Below, piece by piece: positions 50,935 to 57,862 of a stretch of DNA of 64,000 nt (position 1 is the stretch's first letter; every line of letters begins with the position of its first letter). Source of the stretch: an uncultured Lachnospiraceae bacterium. GTDB taxonomy: Bacteria > Bacillota > Clostridia > Lachnospirales > Lachnospiraceae. The stretch is from positions 6,393 through 70,392 of the forward strand of contig CAJTRA010000016.1 in NCBI GenBank assembly GCA_910578345.1. The letters are read 5' to 3'. Made by a program: the position numbers and the translations under genes. The notes beneath the pieces were generated by a model. That model did not search any database and was not told where the DNA came from. It was given only the letters and a program-made list of their open reading frames with translations.

Positions 50935-52131
50935 ATGAAGTTACCAGGAGAAGACGAGCCTGTAGGAGCTGGGCTCCCTGTCGTCTATATGGTAGTCGGC
51001 GTATCGGCTTTTGTACTGCTCCTCTTATTTGCGATCCTGAAAAGCAATGATAAGAAGAGCGGCGGCAGCGACTATCTGAAAGAAATGCAGCAGCAGAAGG
51101 AAGAGATGGCGGCGCAGGAAGAAGAGGAGCAGACTGAGGAATCAGAGCGGAAGCTGCGGGCCGAGGACCTGGAGTTCTGGGATATGTATCCGGTGGAAGA
51201 GGAGACAGCGCAAGGGGTAGGGATAGCGCCCGAAGCCGGTACATCCCAGTCAAGTGCAGAAGAGACTCTGAAACCCGCAAAGTCCACATTTGCCGAGAAG
51301 GCACAGAGAGTGGAGGAAGAAGAGAAAGAGCGGGAAGAGGAGAAAGCGAAGAACGATCCGGCGACGGACGGAAAGCATACGCTGATTACGAACCGGAATG
51401 GAATGAAGGAGTGGGTGGCGATCAATTCTTACCTGACGAAGAACACTTACGACTTCACCAAAATGGAAGAAAAGGCCGGTTTAAAACGCTACCTGGAGAA
51501 CGGTAAGAAAATATCCTACGTAGGGGTGGATCTCTCCAAGCAGAATGGGGATGTCAACTTTGCGAGCATGAAAGCGGCAGGCGTTGATTATGTGATGATC
51601 CGTCTGGGCAGCCGAGGATACAGCAGCGGACAGATCACTCTGGATGAGAATTTTAAGAAGAACATAGAGGCTGCCATTGAGGCGGAACTTGCGATAGGAG
51701 TTTCTTTTTATTCTCAGGCGATTTCGCAGGAGGAAGCTGTTCAGGAAGCGAATTTCGTGATCCAGAATCTGGAACCCTACAGGGCGCATGTGAAGTATCC
51801 GGTTGCTTTTGACATGGAGTTTGTCGTCAATGATACGGCTAGGATTGAAGGGTTGAGCAAAGAGGACAAGACAAACATTGCCACTTCCTTTCTGGAGAGT
51901 GTGAAAGCGGCCGGATATGTCCCCATGCTGTATGGAGATAAAGCATGGCTGTTAAAAGAAGTGGATCTGGCGAAACTGCAAAGTTATGATACATGGCTTG
52001 CCCAGGAAGAGGATCTGCCGGATTATCCGTATCAGTATACCATGTGGCAGTATGCCACAGACGGTGTCGTAAACGGCGTGACAGGAGACGCCAATCTGAA
52101 TATCTGCTTTGTCGGTTATTCGCAACGATAG
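50935..52131 (+). CDS. Membrane-anchored GH25 lysozyme
   Basis: A 398-residue muramidase-type protein. One membrane span at about 18-40 is followed by a very charged Glu/Lys region to about 165, probably an extended stalk. The GH25 barrel is at about 205-395 (V-G-V-D-L-S-K-Q-N-G, P-V-A-F-D-M-E-F, Y-T-M-W-Q-Y-A-T-D). The Asp of D-L-S and the D-M-E pair are the catalytic residues. AGGAGG precedes ATG 50935. The N-terminus has no cleavable signal, so it stays membrane-attached. Its 3' end overlaps the convergent AP2 gene by 16 bases. Confidence 0.88.
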   Translation: MKLPGEDEPVGAGLPVVYMVVGVSAFVLLLLFAILKSNDKKSGGSDYLKEMQQQKEEMAAQEEEEQTEESERKLRAEDLEFWDMYPVEEETAQGVGIAPEAGTSQSSAEETLKPAKSTFAEKAQRVEEEEKEREEEKAKNDPATDGKHTLITNRNGMKEWVAINSYLTKNTYDFTKMEEKAGLKRYLENGKKISYVGVDLSKQNGDVNFASMKAAGVDYVMIRLGSRGYSSGQITLDENFKKNIEAAIEAELAIGVSFYSQAISQEEAVQEANFVIQNLEPYRAHVKYPVAFDMEFVVNDTARIEGLSKEDKTNIATSFLESVKAAGYVPMLYGDKAWLLKEVDLAKLQSYDTWLAQEEDLPDYPYQYTMWQYATDGVVNGVTGDANLNICFVGYSQR

Positions 52132-52913
52132 TTTTTGATCCTGGAAGATATTTTAATGGTATTATATAAGTCGGCGTAAGCTGAAGGTGACATGCCTTCC
52201 ATGTAATTGGGGGTATAAGCCTTGCTTACGCCGGCTTTTTTGAGCAGATCGGCCGCCTTGTTGTAGGCAATTGCCGCCTCTGTCTCGGAAGAATAGGTTC
52301 CTACTTTGAGATTTCCCCTCACATGAATCTTGACCTGATAGCGTGTGACGCCATTGATGGTCACAGACTCCACGCCGTTATAACGGTTGATGATCTCTAT
52401 ATTCTCATAACGCAGATCTTGTTCATTTCCATTGATAAAACGATAATCCCTGTTTGCGACAGCATAATTCTTGATGCCATAACGATTCATGATATTGACC
52501 TGCATGCCGTAATCCGCCACGAAATAATGACCGCCTCGTCGTGAGATCTTACGGGAAGAGTAGTAGAACAGGTCTTCCAGATCGAAGATAAAAAATTCTG
52601 ACAATGAAAAATAGTAGTAGAAGAATTTCGGACGGACATAGATCGGGGTGGCAAAATAAATGGTATTGTCCCGAAAATTGAGCAGACTGACCCATTTGGC
52701 AAAAGGAAGAACCGACGATGTATCGTAGCTGTTTAAGGTGATAGAAGGATCACTGACTAAAGAGGAAGCAAGCAAATATGCATGGTATGCAGCATGAGAA
52801 TTGTCATAACTTCCCAGACTGATGTGTTTATTGCGATAAGTTATTGAAGCGCGGTAATATACGGTCCCATCCTTGCGCTTAGCCGTATATACGCCGGGTA
52901 ACTGCTGTTCCAT
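52116..52913 (-). CDS. Double-AP2 protein with a degenerate HNH-like centre
   Basis: A 265-residue protein. AP2-like segments lie at about 6-50 (P-G-V-Y-T-A-K...Y-R-A-S-I...S-L-G-S-Y-D-N-S-H-A-A) and 181-235 (Y-Q-V-K-I...L-K-V-G-T-Y-S-S-E-T-E-A-A-I-A-Y-N-K-A-A). Between them, at about 125-180, F-I-N-G-N-E-Q-D-L-R-Y-E-N-I resembles the HNH homing endonuclease core, but the expected His pair is missing. AP2 domains bind DNA in plant regulators and in HNH-AP2 homing enzymes. This may be a cleavage-dead, DNA-binding relic with a new role. AAAGGAGGAG precedes the ATG. No intron or phage context is seen. Confidence 0.7.
   Translation of the reverse strand: MEQQLPGVYTAKRKDGTVYYRASITYRNKHISLGSYDNSHAAYHAYLLASSLVSDPSITLNSYDTSSVLPFAKWVSLLNFRDNTIYFATPIYVRPKFFYYYFSLSEFFIFDLEDLFYYSSRKISRRGGHYFVADYGMQVNIMNRYGIKNYAVANRDYRFINGNEQDLRYENIEIINRYNGVESVTINGVTRYQVKIHVRGNLKVGTYSSETEAAIAYNKAADLLKKAGVSKAYTPNYMEGMSPSAYADLYNTIKISSRIKNYRCE
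52170..52241 (+). terminator. GH25 terminator lying inside the antisense AP2 gene
   Basis: GTCGGCGTAAGC (52170-52181) pairs with GCTTACGCCGGC (52224-52235) with one G-U pair, followed by six T. The loop is long (42 bases). It is 39 bases after the GH25 stop but within the AP2 coding region on the other strand. Confidence 0.6.
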
Positions 52914-52933
52914 AAGTCTCCTCCTTTGTTATC

Positions 52934-52961
52934 ATTGTACCATTTTTGAGAAAAAAAACAA
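52934..52961 (-). promoter_or_regulatory. Promoter of the AP2 gene
   Basis: On the minus strand, TTGTTT (52961-52956), 16-base spacer, TACAAT (52939-52934), 20 bases before the ATG. Confidence 0.5.
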
Positions 52962-53017
52962 ATTCAGAAATATTTTTCCTGTTTCCTGTATAAAATATTA
53001 AAGATTATTGTAGGAGC

Positions 53018-53034
53018 TGTAACAATCATGTAAC
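53018..53034 (+). promoter_or_regulatory. WalR-type direct-repeat box
   Basis: TGTAAC-AATCA-TGTAAC matches exactly the WalR (YycF) consensus TGTWAH-N5-TGTWAH. It lies 119 bases before the ATG of the SleB-like wall hydrolase. WalR controls peptidoglycan hydrolases in low-GC Gram-positives. A perfect palindrome, CTCAATCGATTGAG, lies further on at 53111-53124. Confidence 0.5.
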
Positions 53035-53152
53035 AAAATTAAGATTTCCGACGCGTGTCGTCGCAGCAGACTACTAAATTCTCAATCAAGAGATTCTTAT
53101 CATGCGCAGACTCAATCGATTGAGCCATATGGAGCGCAGAAATGAGGTAAAA

Positions 53153-53773
53153 ATGTACAAGGAATATATAGCGAAATTTATTCTGACTGGCATGGTATTA
53201 CTCTCTTCATGTGTATGTGCCAGAGAACTGAAGATTAACCGGATCGCGGCCAAGCCTGCTTTTCAGATGGAATATTTGAGTGAGAGCATGACGGAGGATA
53301 AGAAAAGTTTCATGGAGATGATTTCCGCAGTCTCTTCAGGACAGAGAGTTGTGGACTATGAGGTGCTGGAGCAGACGATGAAGTATCAATTGTCGGACAA
53401 GGATCTGGATGCTCTGCAGCGCATTGTGGAGGCAGAGGCTGGCGGGGAAGATCAGGATGGGAAGCTGCTGGTGGCAAATGTCGTGTTGAACAGGGTAAAC
53501 AGTGAGAAGTTTCCGGATACGGTACTTGAAGTGGTCATGCAGCGAGAACAAGGTGTGGCGCAGTTTTCACCGACGGTGGACGGCAGATACCACAGTGTCA
53601 AAGTCAGTGAGGACACCAAAACGGCGGTGGAGCGTGCCTTGTACGGAGAAGATATTTCTCAGGGGGCCTTGTATTTCTGCGCCAGGGAGAAAGCAGATTC
53701 CGGGAGGATGCAGTGGTTTGACAGACACCTGACACGATTGTTTGCTTACGGGCATCATGAGTTCTTCCAGTAA
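53153..53773 (+). CDS. SleB-like cell wall hydrolase
   Basis: A 206-residue secreted protein of the Hydrolase_2/SleB family, whose members cleave spore-cortex or wall peptidoglycan. A signal peptide fills about 1-25 (F-I-L-T-G-M-V-L-L-S-S-C-V-C-A). The catalytic domain at about 85-205 starts A-L-Q-R-I-V-E-A-E-A-G-G-E with the conserved Glu, continues V-A-N-V-V-L-N-R-V, and has Q-F-S-P-T-V-D-G near 145. No separate peptidoglycan-binding domain is present. GAGG precedes ATG 53153; starts at 53102 or 53129 are possible. A WalR-type box lies upstream. Confidence 0.85.
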   Translation: MYKEYIAKFILTGMVLLSSCVCARELKINRIAAKPAFQMEYLSESMTEDKKSFMEMISAVSSGQRVVDYEVLEQTMKYQLSDKDLDALQRIVEAEAGGEDQDGKLLVANVVLNRVNSEKFPDTVLEVVMQREQGVAQFSPTVDGRYHSVKVSEDTKTAVERALYGEDISQGALYFCAREKADSGRMQWFDRHLTRLFAYGHHEFFQ

Positions 53774-53800
53774 TGCAGTGCGCAAATACCTATTTGTAGT

Positions 53801-53845
53801 TTTCTTATGACGGGGTTTCTTATGACGCATGAGTTTCCTGTGACG
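53801..53845 (+). repeat. Triple 12-base direct repeat before thrC
   Basis: TTTCTTATGACG occurs at 53801-53812 and again at 53816-53827, with a variant, TTTCCTGTGACG, at 53834-53845. The spacings are 15 and 18 bases and the array ends 4 bases before the -35 of the thrC promoter, where an activator would bind. Confidence 0.7.
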
Positions 53846-53849
53846 ATTG

Positions 53850-53878
53850 TTGCGCGATGGCGGATTGTATGTTACAAT
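53850..53878 (+). promoter_or_regulatory. thrC promoter
   Basis: TTGCGC (53850-53855), 17-base spacer, TACAAT (53873-53878), 44 bases before the ATG. Confidence 0.6.
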
Positions 53879-53922
53879 AATCTGCGCAGAACCTAAATTG
53901 TTGGAAAGGCATGGTCAGATAA

Positions 53923-55416
53923 ATGGAAGTTTTATACAGCAGTACGAGGAACAGTGATAAGAAGATTACAGCTTCACAGGCTATTTTGAAAGGTCTTGCG
54001 GATGATGGCGGGTTGTTCGTGCCGGATCACATTCCAGCCCTTACCTGTTCGATGAAGGAGCTGGCGGACAGATCTTACCAGGATACGGCTTACGAAGTCA
54101 TGAAGCTTTTTCTGACAGATTTTACGGAGGAGGAGTTAAAGAGGTGCATTGAACGCGCTTATGACTCTAAATTTGATACGGATGTGATTGCGCCGATCGT
54201 GGAGGCAGAAGATACATATTATCTGGAATTATTTCATGGTGCGACGATCGCATTCAAAGATATGGCATTATCGATCCTGCCGCATCTGATGATTACTTCT
54301 GCAAAGAAGAACCATGTGGAAAATGAGATTGTGATCCTGACAGCGACGTCCGGAGATACTGGAAAGGCGGCGCTTGCCGGATTTACGGATGTAGAAGGAA
54401 CGAAGATTATCGTGTTCTATCCGAAGAACGGGGTGAGTCCTATCCAGGAGAAACAGATGGTGACCCAGAAGGGGAAGAATACCTTTGTGGTTGGTATCCA
54501 TGGGAATTTTGACGATGCCCAGACAGGCGTTAAGAAGTTGTTTAATGACAGGGAGCTGGCGCAGGAGATGGCGGAAGCCGGACTACAATTCTCCTCGGCG
54601 AATTCGATCAATATTGGGCGTCTTGTGCCGCAGATCGTCTATTATGTGTATGCGTATGCGAAGCTTCTTAAGGAAGACAAGCTCTCAGAGGGCGAGCGGA
54701 TGAACGTGGTGGTGCCTACCGGAAACTTCGGCAATATTCTGGCGGCCTTTTATGCAAAGCAGATGGGTGTTCCGATTGGAAAGCTGATCTGTGCCTCCAA
54801 TGAGAACAAGGTTCTGTATGATTTCTTCACAACAGGCAGATATGACCGGAACCGGGAATTTGTACTGACCAGTTCTCCATCGATGGATATTCTGATTTCC
54901 AGTAATTTAGAGCGGCTGCTCTACCGGATTGCGGGGGAAGACGCTGGAACAAATGCCGCTTTGATGGAAAGTCTGGCGAAGACAGGAGTCTATGAGATCA
55001 CGGATCAGATGAGAGAGCAGCTTGCAGACTTCTATGGCAATTATGCAAGCGAGAAGGAAACTTCGGACCGCATCAGATCCATGTATGAAAATACAGGGTA
55101 TGTCCTGGATACCCATACGGCAGTCGCCAGCGCTGTTTACCAGAAATATGTAGAGGACACGAAGGATGAGACGGTGACGGTAATCGCGTCTACAGCCAGT
55201 CCATTCAAATTCACAAGAAATGTCATGAATGCAATCGACGAAAAGTATGATGCAATGTCTGATTTTGAATTGATAGATGAACTGTCAGCGATCAGCAGCG
55301 TAGATGTGCCGGCGGCGGTTGCACAGTTAAAGACAGCACCGGTGGTCCATGACCATGTATGTGATAAGACAGAGATGAAGGCGATCGTAAAACACTTTCT
55401 GGGAGTCGATGCATAG
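53923..55416 (+). CDS. thrC: Threonine synthase
   Basis: Converts O-phosphohomoserine to threonine and phosphate with PLP. The 497-residue protein is the long form with an N-terminal extension. The PLP lysine is in H-G-A-T-I-A-F-K-D-M near 108, the phosphate-binding loop is T-S-G-D-T-G-K-A-A near 148, and P-T-G-N-F-G-N-I lies near 265. The gene stands without other threonine genes. GAAAGG is about 13 bases before the ATG. A receiver gene begins 3 bases after its stop. Confidence 0.93.
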   Translation: MEVLYSSTRNSDKKITASQAILKGLADDGGLFVPDHIPALTCSMKELADRSYQDTAYEVMKLFLTDFTEEELKRCIERAYDSKFDTDVIAPIVEAEDTYYLELFHGATIAFKDMALSILPHLMITSAKKNHVENEIVILTATSGDTGKAALAGFTDVEGTKIIVFYPKNGVSPIQEKQMVTQKGKNTFVVGIHGNFDDAQTGVKKLFNDRELAQEMAEAGLQFSSANSINIGRLVPQIVYYVYAYAKLLKEDKLSEGERMNVVVPTGNFGNILAAFYAKQMGVPIGKLICASNENKVLYDFFTTGRYDRNREFVLTSSPSMDILISSNLERLLYRIAGEDAGTNAALMESLAKTGVYEITDQMREQLADFYGNYASEKETSDRIRSMYENTGYVLDTHTAVASAVYQKYVEDTKDETVTVIASTASPFKFTRNVMNAIDEKYDAMSDFELIDELSAISSVDVPAAVAQLKTAPVVHDHVCDKTEMKAIVKHFLGVDA

Positions 55417-55418
55417 AT

Positions 55419-55784
55419 ATGAAACACATTTTATTAGTTGATGACGTATCAACCAATCTGAAATGCGAAGAACTTATCCTGCATAATAAATATAAGGTAA
55501 CGATGATGAAATCGGGAGAAGATGCGCTTGCGTATCTTGAAGGCGTGTCTCCGGATCTCATGCTTCTGGATATTCATCTGTGCGGGATGAATGGTTATGA
55601 AGTGTTGGAAGTGATGAAGAAGGATACACGGATGGCAGGAATCCCAGTGATTCTATTGACGGCCGATGGACTTGAAAATGCGGAGAGAGGCATTGCACTT
55701 GGCGCTGTTTCCTTTATCAGGAAGCCATTTGACCCGCAAGTGCTGTTAGACCGGATCGAGGAAGTCTTTAGAACGGAGGAGTAA
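55419..55784 (+). CDS. Stand-alone response regulator receiver
   Basis: A 121-residue protein made of a single CheY-like receiver. The acidic pair D-D is at 8-9, the phospho-Asp is in L-M-L-L-D-I-H-L near 53, the switch Thr is in L-L-T-A-D near 83 and the Lys is in I-R-K-P-F near 105. All key residues are present, so it should be phosphorylatable. It has no output domain. The start lies 3 bases after the thrC stop, probably coupled, as no strong ribosome site is seen. The kinase partner is unknown. Confidence 0.87.
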   Translation: MKHILLVDDVSTNLKCEELILHNKYKVTMMKSGEDALAYLEGVSPDLMLLDIHLCGMNGYEVLEVMKKDTRMAGIPVILLTADGLENAERGIALGAVSFIRKPFDPQVLLDRIEEVFRTEE

Positions 55785-55789
55785 AAAGA

Positions 55790-56137
55790 ATGGGTGCTGA
55801 AATTGGCGGCATGATTGATATTCTGTTTCTGCTTAGCGGCGTATATCTGATCTATACAGCATGTATGGCGAAGAAGAAAGGAAATATCGCGAGTAATGTG
55901 ATGCTCAGCAAGGATGTGAAGGAAAGCAGCATCCGAGACCGGGCAGGATTTATCGAGTATATGTATAAGAGAATCATTGTGGCGGGGATTCTGATCATTC
56001 TGGGCAGCGTCGTGCATCTGGTGAATGACTATTCCATTCACTCGAAAGCGCTGACCTGGGTGGGGATTGCAGTGATCCTTCTGGCGATCGCCGTCTATAC
56101 GGCGGCTTATCTGCGCGGACAGAAACGTTATCTATAA
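55790..56137 (+). CDS. Small three-span membrane protein
   Basis: A 115-residue protein with hydrophobic spans at about 7-25, 61-79 and 87-108 and a basic C-terminus. GGAGTAAAAAGA precedes the ATG, 5 bases after the receiver gene, so it is cotranscribed with thrC and the receiver. I do not recognise the family. A membrane partner for the lone receiver is possible but unproven. Confidence 0.65.
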   Translation: MGAEIGGMIDILFLLSGVYLIYTACMAKKKGNIASNVMLSKDVKESSIRDRAGFIEYMYKRIIVAGILIILGSVVHLVNDYSIHSKALTWVGIAVILLAIAVYTAAYLRGQKRYL

Positions 56138-56139
56138 AA

Positions 56140-56158
56140 AAACGAGCAGAGCTCGTTT
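56140..56158 (+). other. Short hairpin after the membrane protein gene
   Basis: AAACGAGC (56140-56147), loop AGA and GCTCGTTT (56151-56158) form an 8-pair stem right after the stop codon, without a T run. It may aid the terminator downstream or stabilise the 3' end. Confidence 0.5.
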
Positions 56159-56187
56159 GCGAGATTTGCCTGCAGCAAACTCGAATA

Positions 56188-56216
56188 AAAAGAGATGCCT
56201 AAACGGCATCTCTTTT
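56188..56216. terminator. Bidirectional terminator between membrane protein and gltA
   Basis: AAAAGAGATGCC (56188-56199), 5-base loop, GGCATCTCTTTT (56205-56216). The A and T ends make it work on both strands. The gltA stop codon lies inside it. Confidence 0.9.
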
Positions 56217-57575
56217 GTCTATCTTGATATAATCCCGGTCAGTACAGACGGTCTTGTAAGCTGGTCGGATAATCTTACCATTGTTGGCTAATTCTTCCAT
56301 GCGGTGGGCGCTCCATCCAACGATTCTTGCGATAGCAAAGATTGGGGTGTAGAGTTCCATGGGAAGATTTAGCATATCATACACGAATCCAGAATAAAAG
56401 TCTACGTTCACGCTGACTCCTTTATAGATCGGCCGCTCCCTGGCGATGATTTCAGGTGCAAGTCGTTCTACCATGGAATAAAGAGCGAATTCGTCGTGCA
56501 GCCCCTTCTCTTCAGAAAGCTTCTCTACGAAGGATTTGAAGATGACGGCACGGGGATCGGATTTAGAATATACGGCGTGGCCGACACCGTAGATAAGACC
56601 GGCGTGGTCAAAGGCGTCCTTGTGCAGCAGCTTGAGAAGATAATCGGCGACTTCCCCTTCGTTGCTCCAATCTGAGATCTTGCGCTTCATCTCGGCAAAC
56701 ATCTGTACGACTTTGATATTTGCGCCGCCGTGTCTGGGTCCCTTCAGGGAACCGATCGCCGCGGCGATGACGGAATAGGTGTCCGTCAGAGAAGAGGTGA
56801 TGACGTGAGTCGTGAAACTGGAGTTATTACCGCCGCCATGCTCCATATGCAGGATCAGGGCGATATCAAGGATCTTGGCCTCTAAAGGAGTATATTTACT
56901 GTCGGGCCGCAGAATGTGCAGAATATTCTCTGCATTGGATAATTCCGGGCGTGGTTGATGTATGTACAGGCTTTCTCCGTTGTGGTAATGGCTGTAGGCC
57001 TGATAGCCATAGATCGACAACATGGGGAATAAGGCAATGAGTTGCAGGCACTGTCTGAGTACATTGGGTAGGGAAGTGTCGTCCGCTCTGTCGTCGTAGG
57101 AGTAGAGGGTAAGCACGCTTCTGGCAAGGGTGTTCATCATATCGCTGCTTGGCGCTTTCATGATGATATCACGCACAAAACTGGTAGGCAGGGAACGGTA
57201 ACTGGACAGGAGCTGTGTGAACTCAGCCAGTTCCTCCTTGTCTGGCAGCTTATCGAAAAGAAGAAGATATGTAATCTCTTCAAAACCGAAGCGTTCTTCA
57301 CCCGCAAAGCCTTCTACCAGATCCTTGACGTCGTAGCCACGGTAGAAGAGACGTCCATGTGTGGGAACCTGCACGCCGTCTACCATCTTGCTGGCGCGCA
57401 CATCGGAGATATTGGTCAGACCGGCAAGGACGCCTTTACCGTTTAGGTCACGCAGACCACGCTTAACATCGTATTTCGTAAATAAATCGGTATCTATAAT
57501 ACCGGCTTGCTCACTCATACCTGCAAGTCGAATAATCTCTGGGGTAATTTCAGAAAAAGTGTTCTGAGTATCCAT
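56199..57575 (-). CDS. gltA: Citrate synthase
   Basis: Condenses oxaloacetate and acetyl-CoA to citrate. The 458-residue protein has H-M-E-H-G-G-G-N-N-S-S-F near 246 with the active-site His, G-P-R-H-G-G-A-N-I near 285, and G-V-G-H-A-V-Y-S-K-S-D-P-R near 342 with the second His and catalytic Asp further on at V-D-F-Y-S-G near 400. The N-terminal extension makes it longer than the minimal form. AAAGGAGGT is ideal before the ATG. It is divergent from pckA; together they feed or drain oxaloacetate for glutamate synthesis. Confidence 0.93.
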   Translation of the reverse strand: MDTQNTFSEITPEIIRLAGMSEQAGIIDTDLFTKYDVKRGLRDLNGKGVLAGLTNISDVRASKMVDGVQVPTHGRLFYRGYDVKDLVEGFAGEERFGFEEITYLLLFDKLPDKEELAEFTQLLSSYRSLPTSFVRDIIMKAPSSDMMNTLARSVLTLYSYDDRADDTSLPNVLRQCLQLIALFPMLSIYGYQAYSHYHNGESLYIHQPRPELSNAENILHILRPDSKYTPLEAKILDIALILHMEHGGGNNSSFTTHVITSSLTDTYSVIAAAIGSLKGPRHGGANIKVVQMFAEMKRKISDWSNEGEVADYLLKLLHKDAFDHAGLIYGVGHAVYSKSDPRAVIFKSFVEKLSEEKGLHDEFALYSMVERLAPEIIARERPIYKGVSVNVDFYSGFVYDMLNLPMELYTPIFAIARIVGWSAHRMEELANNGKIIRPAYKTVCTDRDYIKIDKRDAV

Positions 57576-57739
57576 GATGTGTACCTCCTTTCATGAATAT
57601 TTGTGTCACATCTATATTATAATAGCATGAATAAAAAGACGGGCACAAGAAAAAACGTTAAGTTAACAAATATTTAACAATATTCACAAAATTTTTTAGA
57701 AAATAAGCGGTTAAAATTTCCTCTAAATGGATTTCAATA

Positions 57740-57768
57740 TTGACTTTTAAGGGTGGTTTTGAGATAAT
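57740..57768 (+). promoter_or_regulatory. pckA promoter
   Basis: TTGACT (57740-57745), 17-base spacer, GATAAT (57763-57768). The transcription start would be near 57775. Confidence 0.7.
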
Positions 57769-57776
57769 TAGTACGG

Positions 57777-57795
57777 TGTACAGGCATCCTGTACA
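57777..57795. promoter_or_regulatory. Palindrome at the start of the pckA transcript
   Basis: TGTACAGG-CAT-CCTGTACA is a perfect 8+3+8 inverted repeat at the predicted first bases of the mRNA. It could be an operator or a 5' hairpin that protects the transcript. Confidence 0.5.
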
Positions 57796-57862
57796 TAGTA
57801 GGAGTGTGACGGAAGATTTATTCTTTCGTTCAATAATACATTTTTAAGGAGGAGAATATAAT

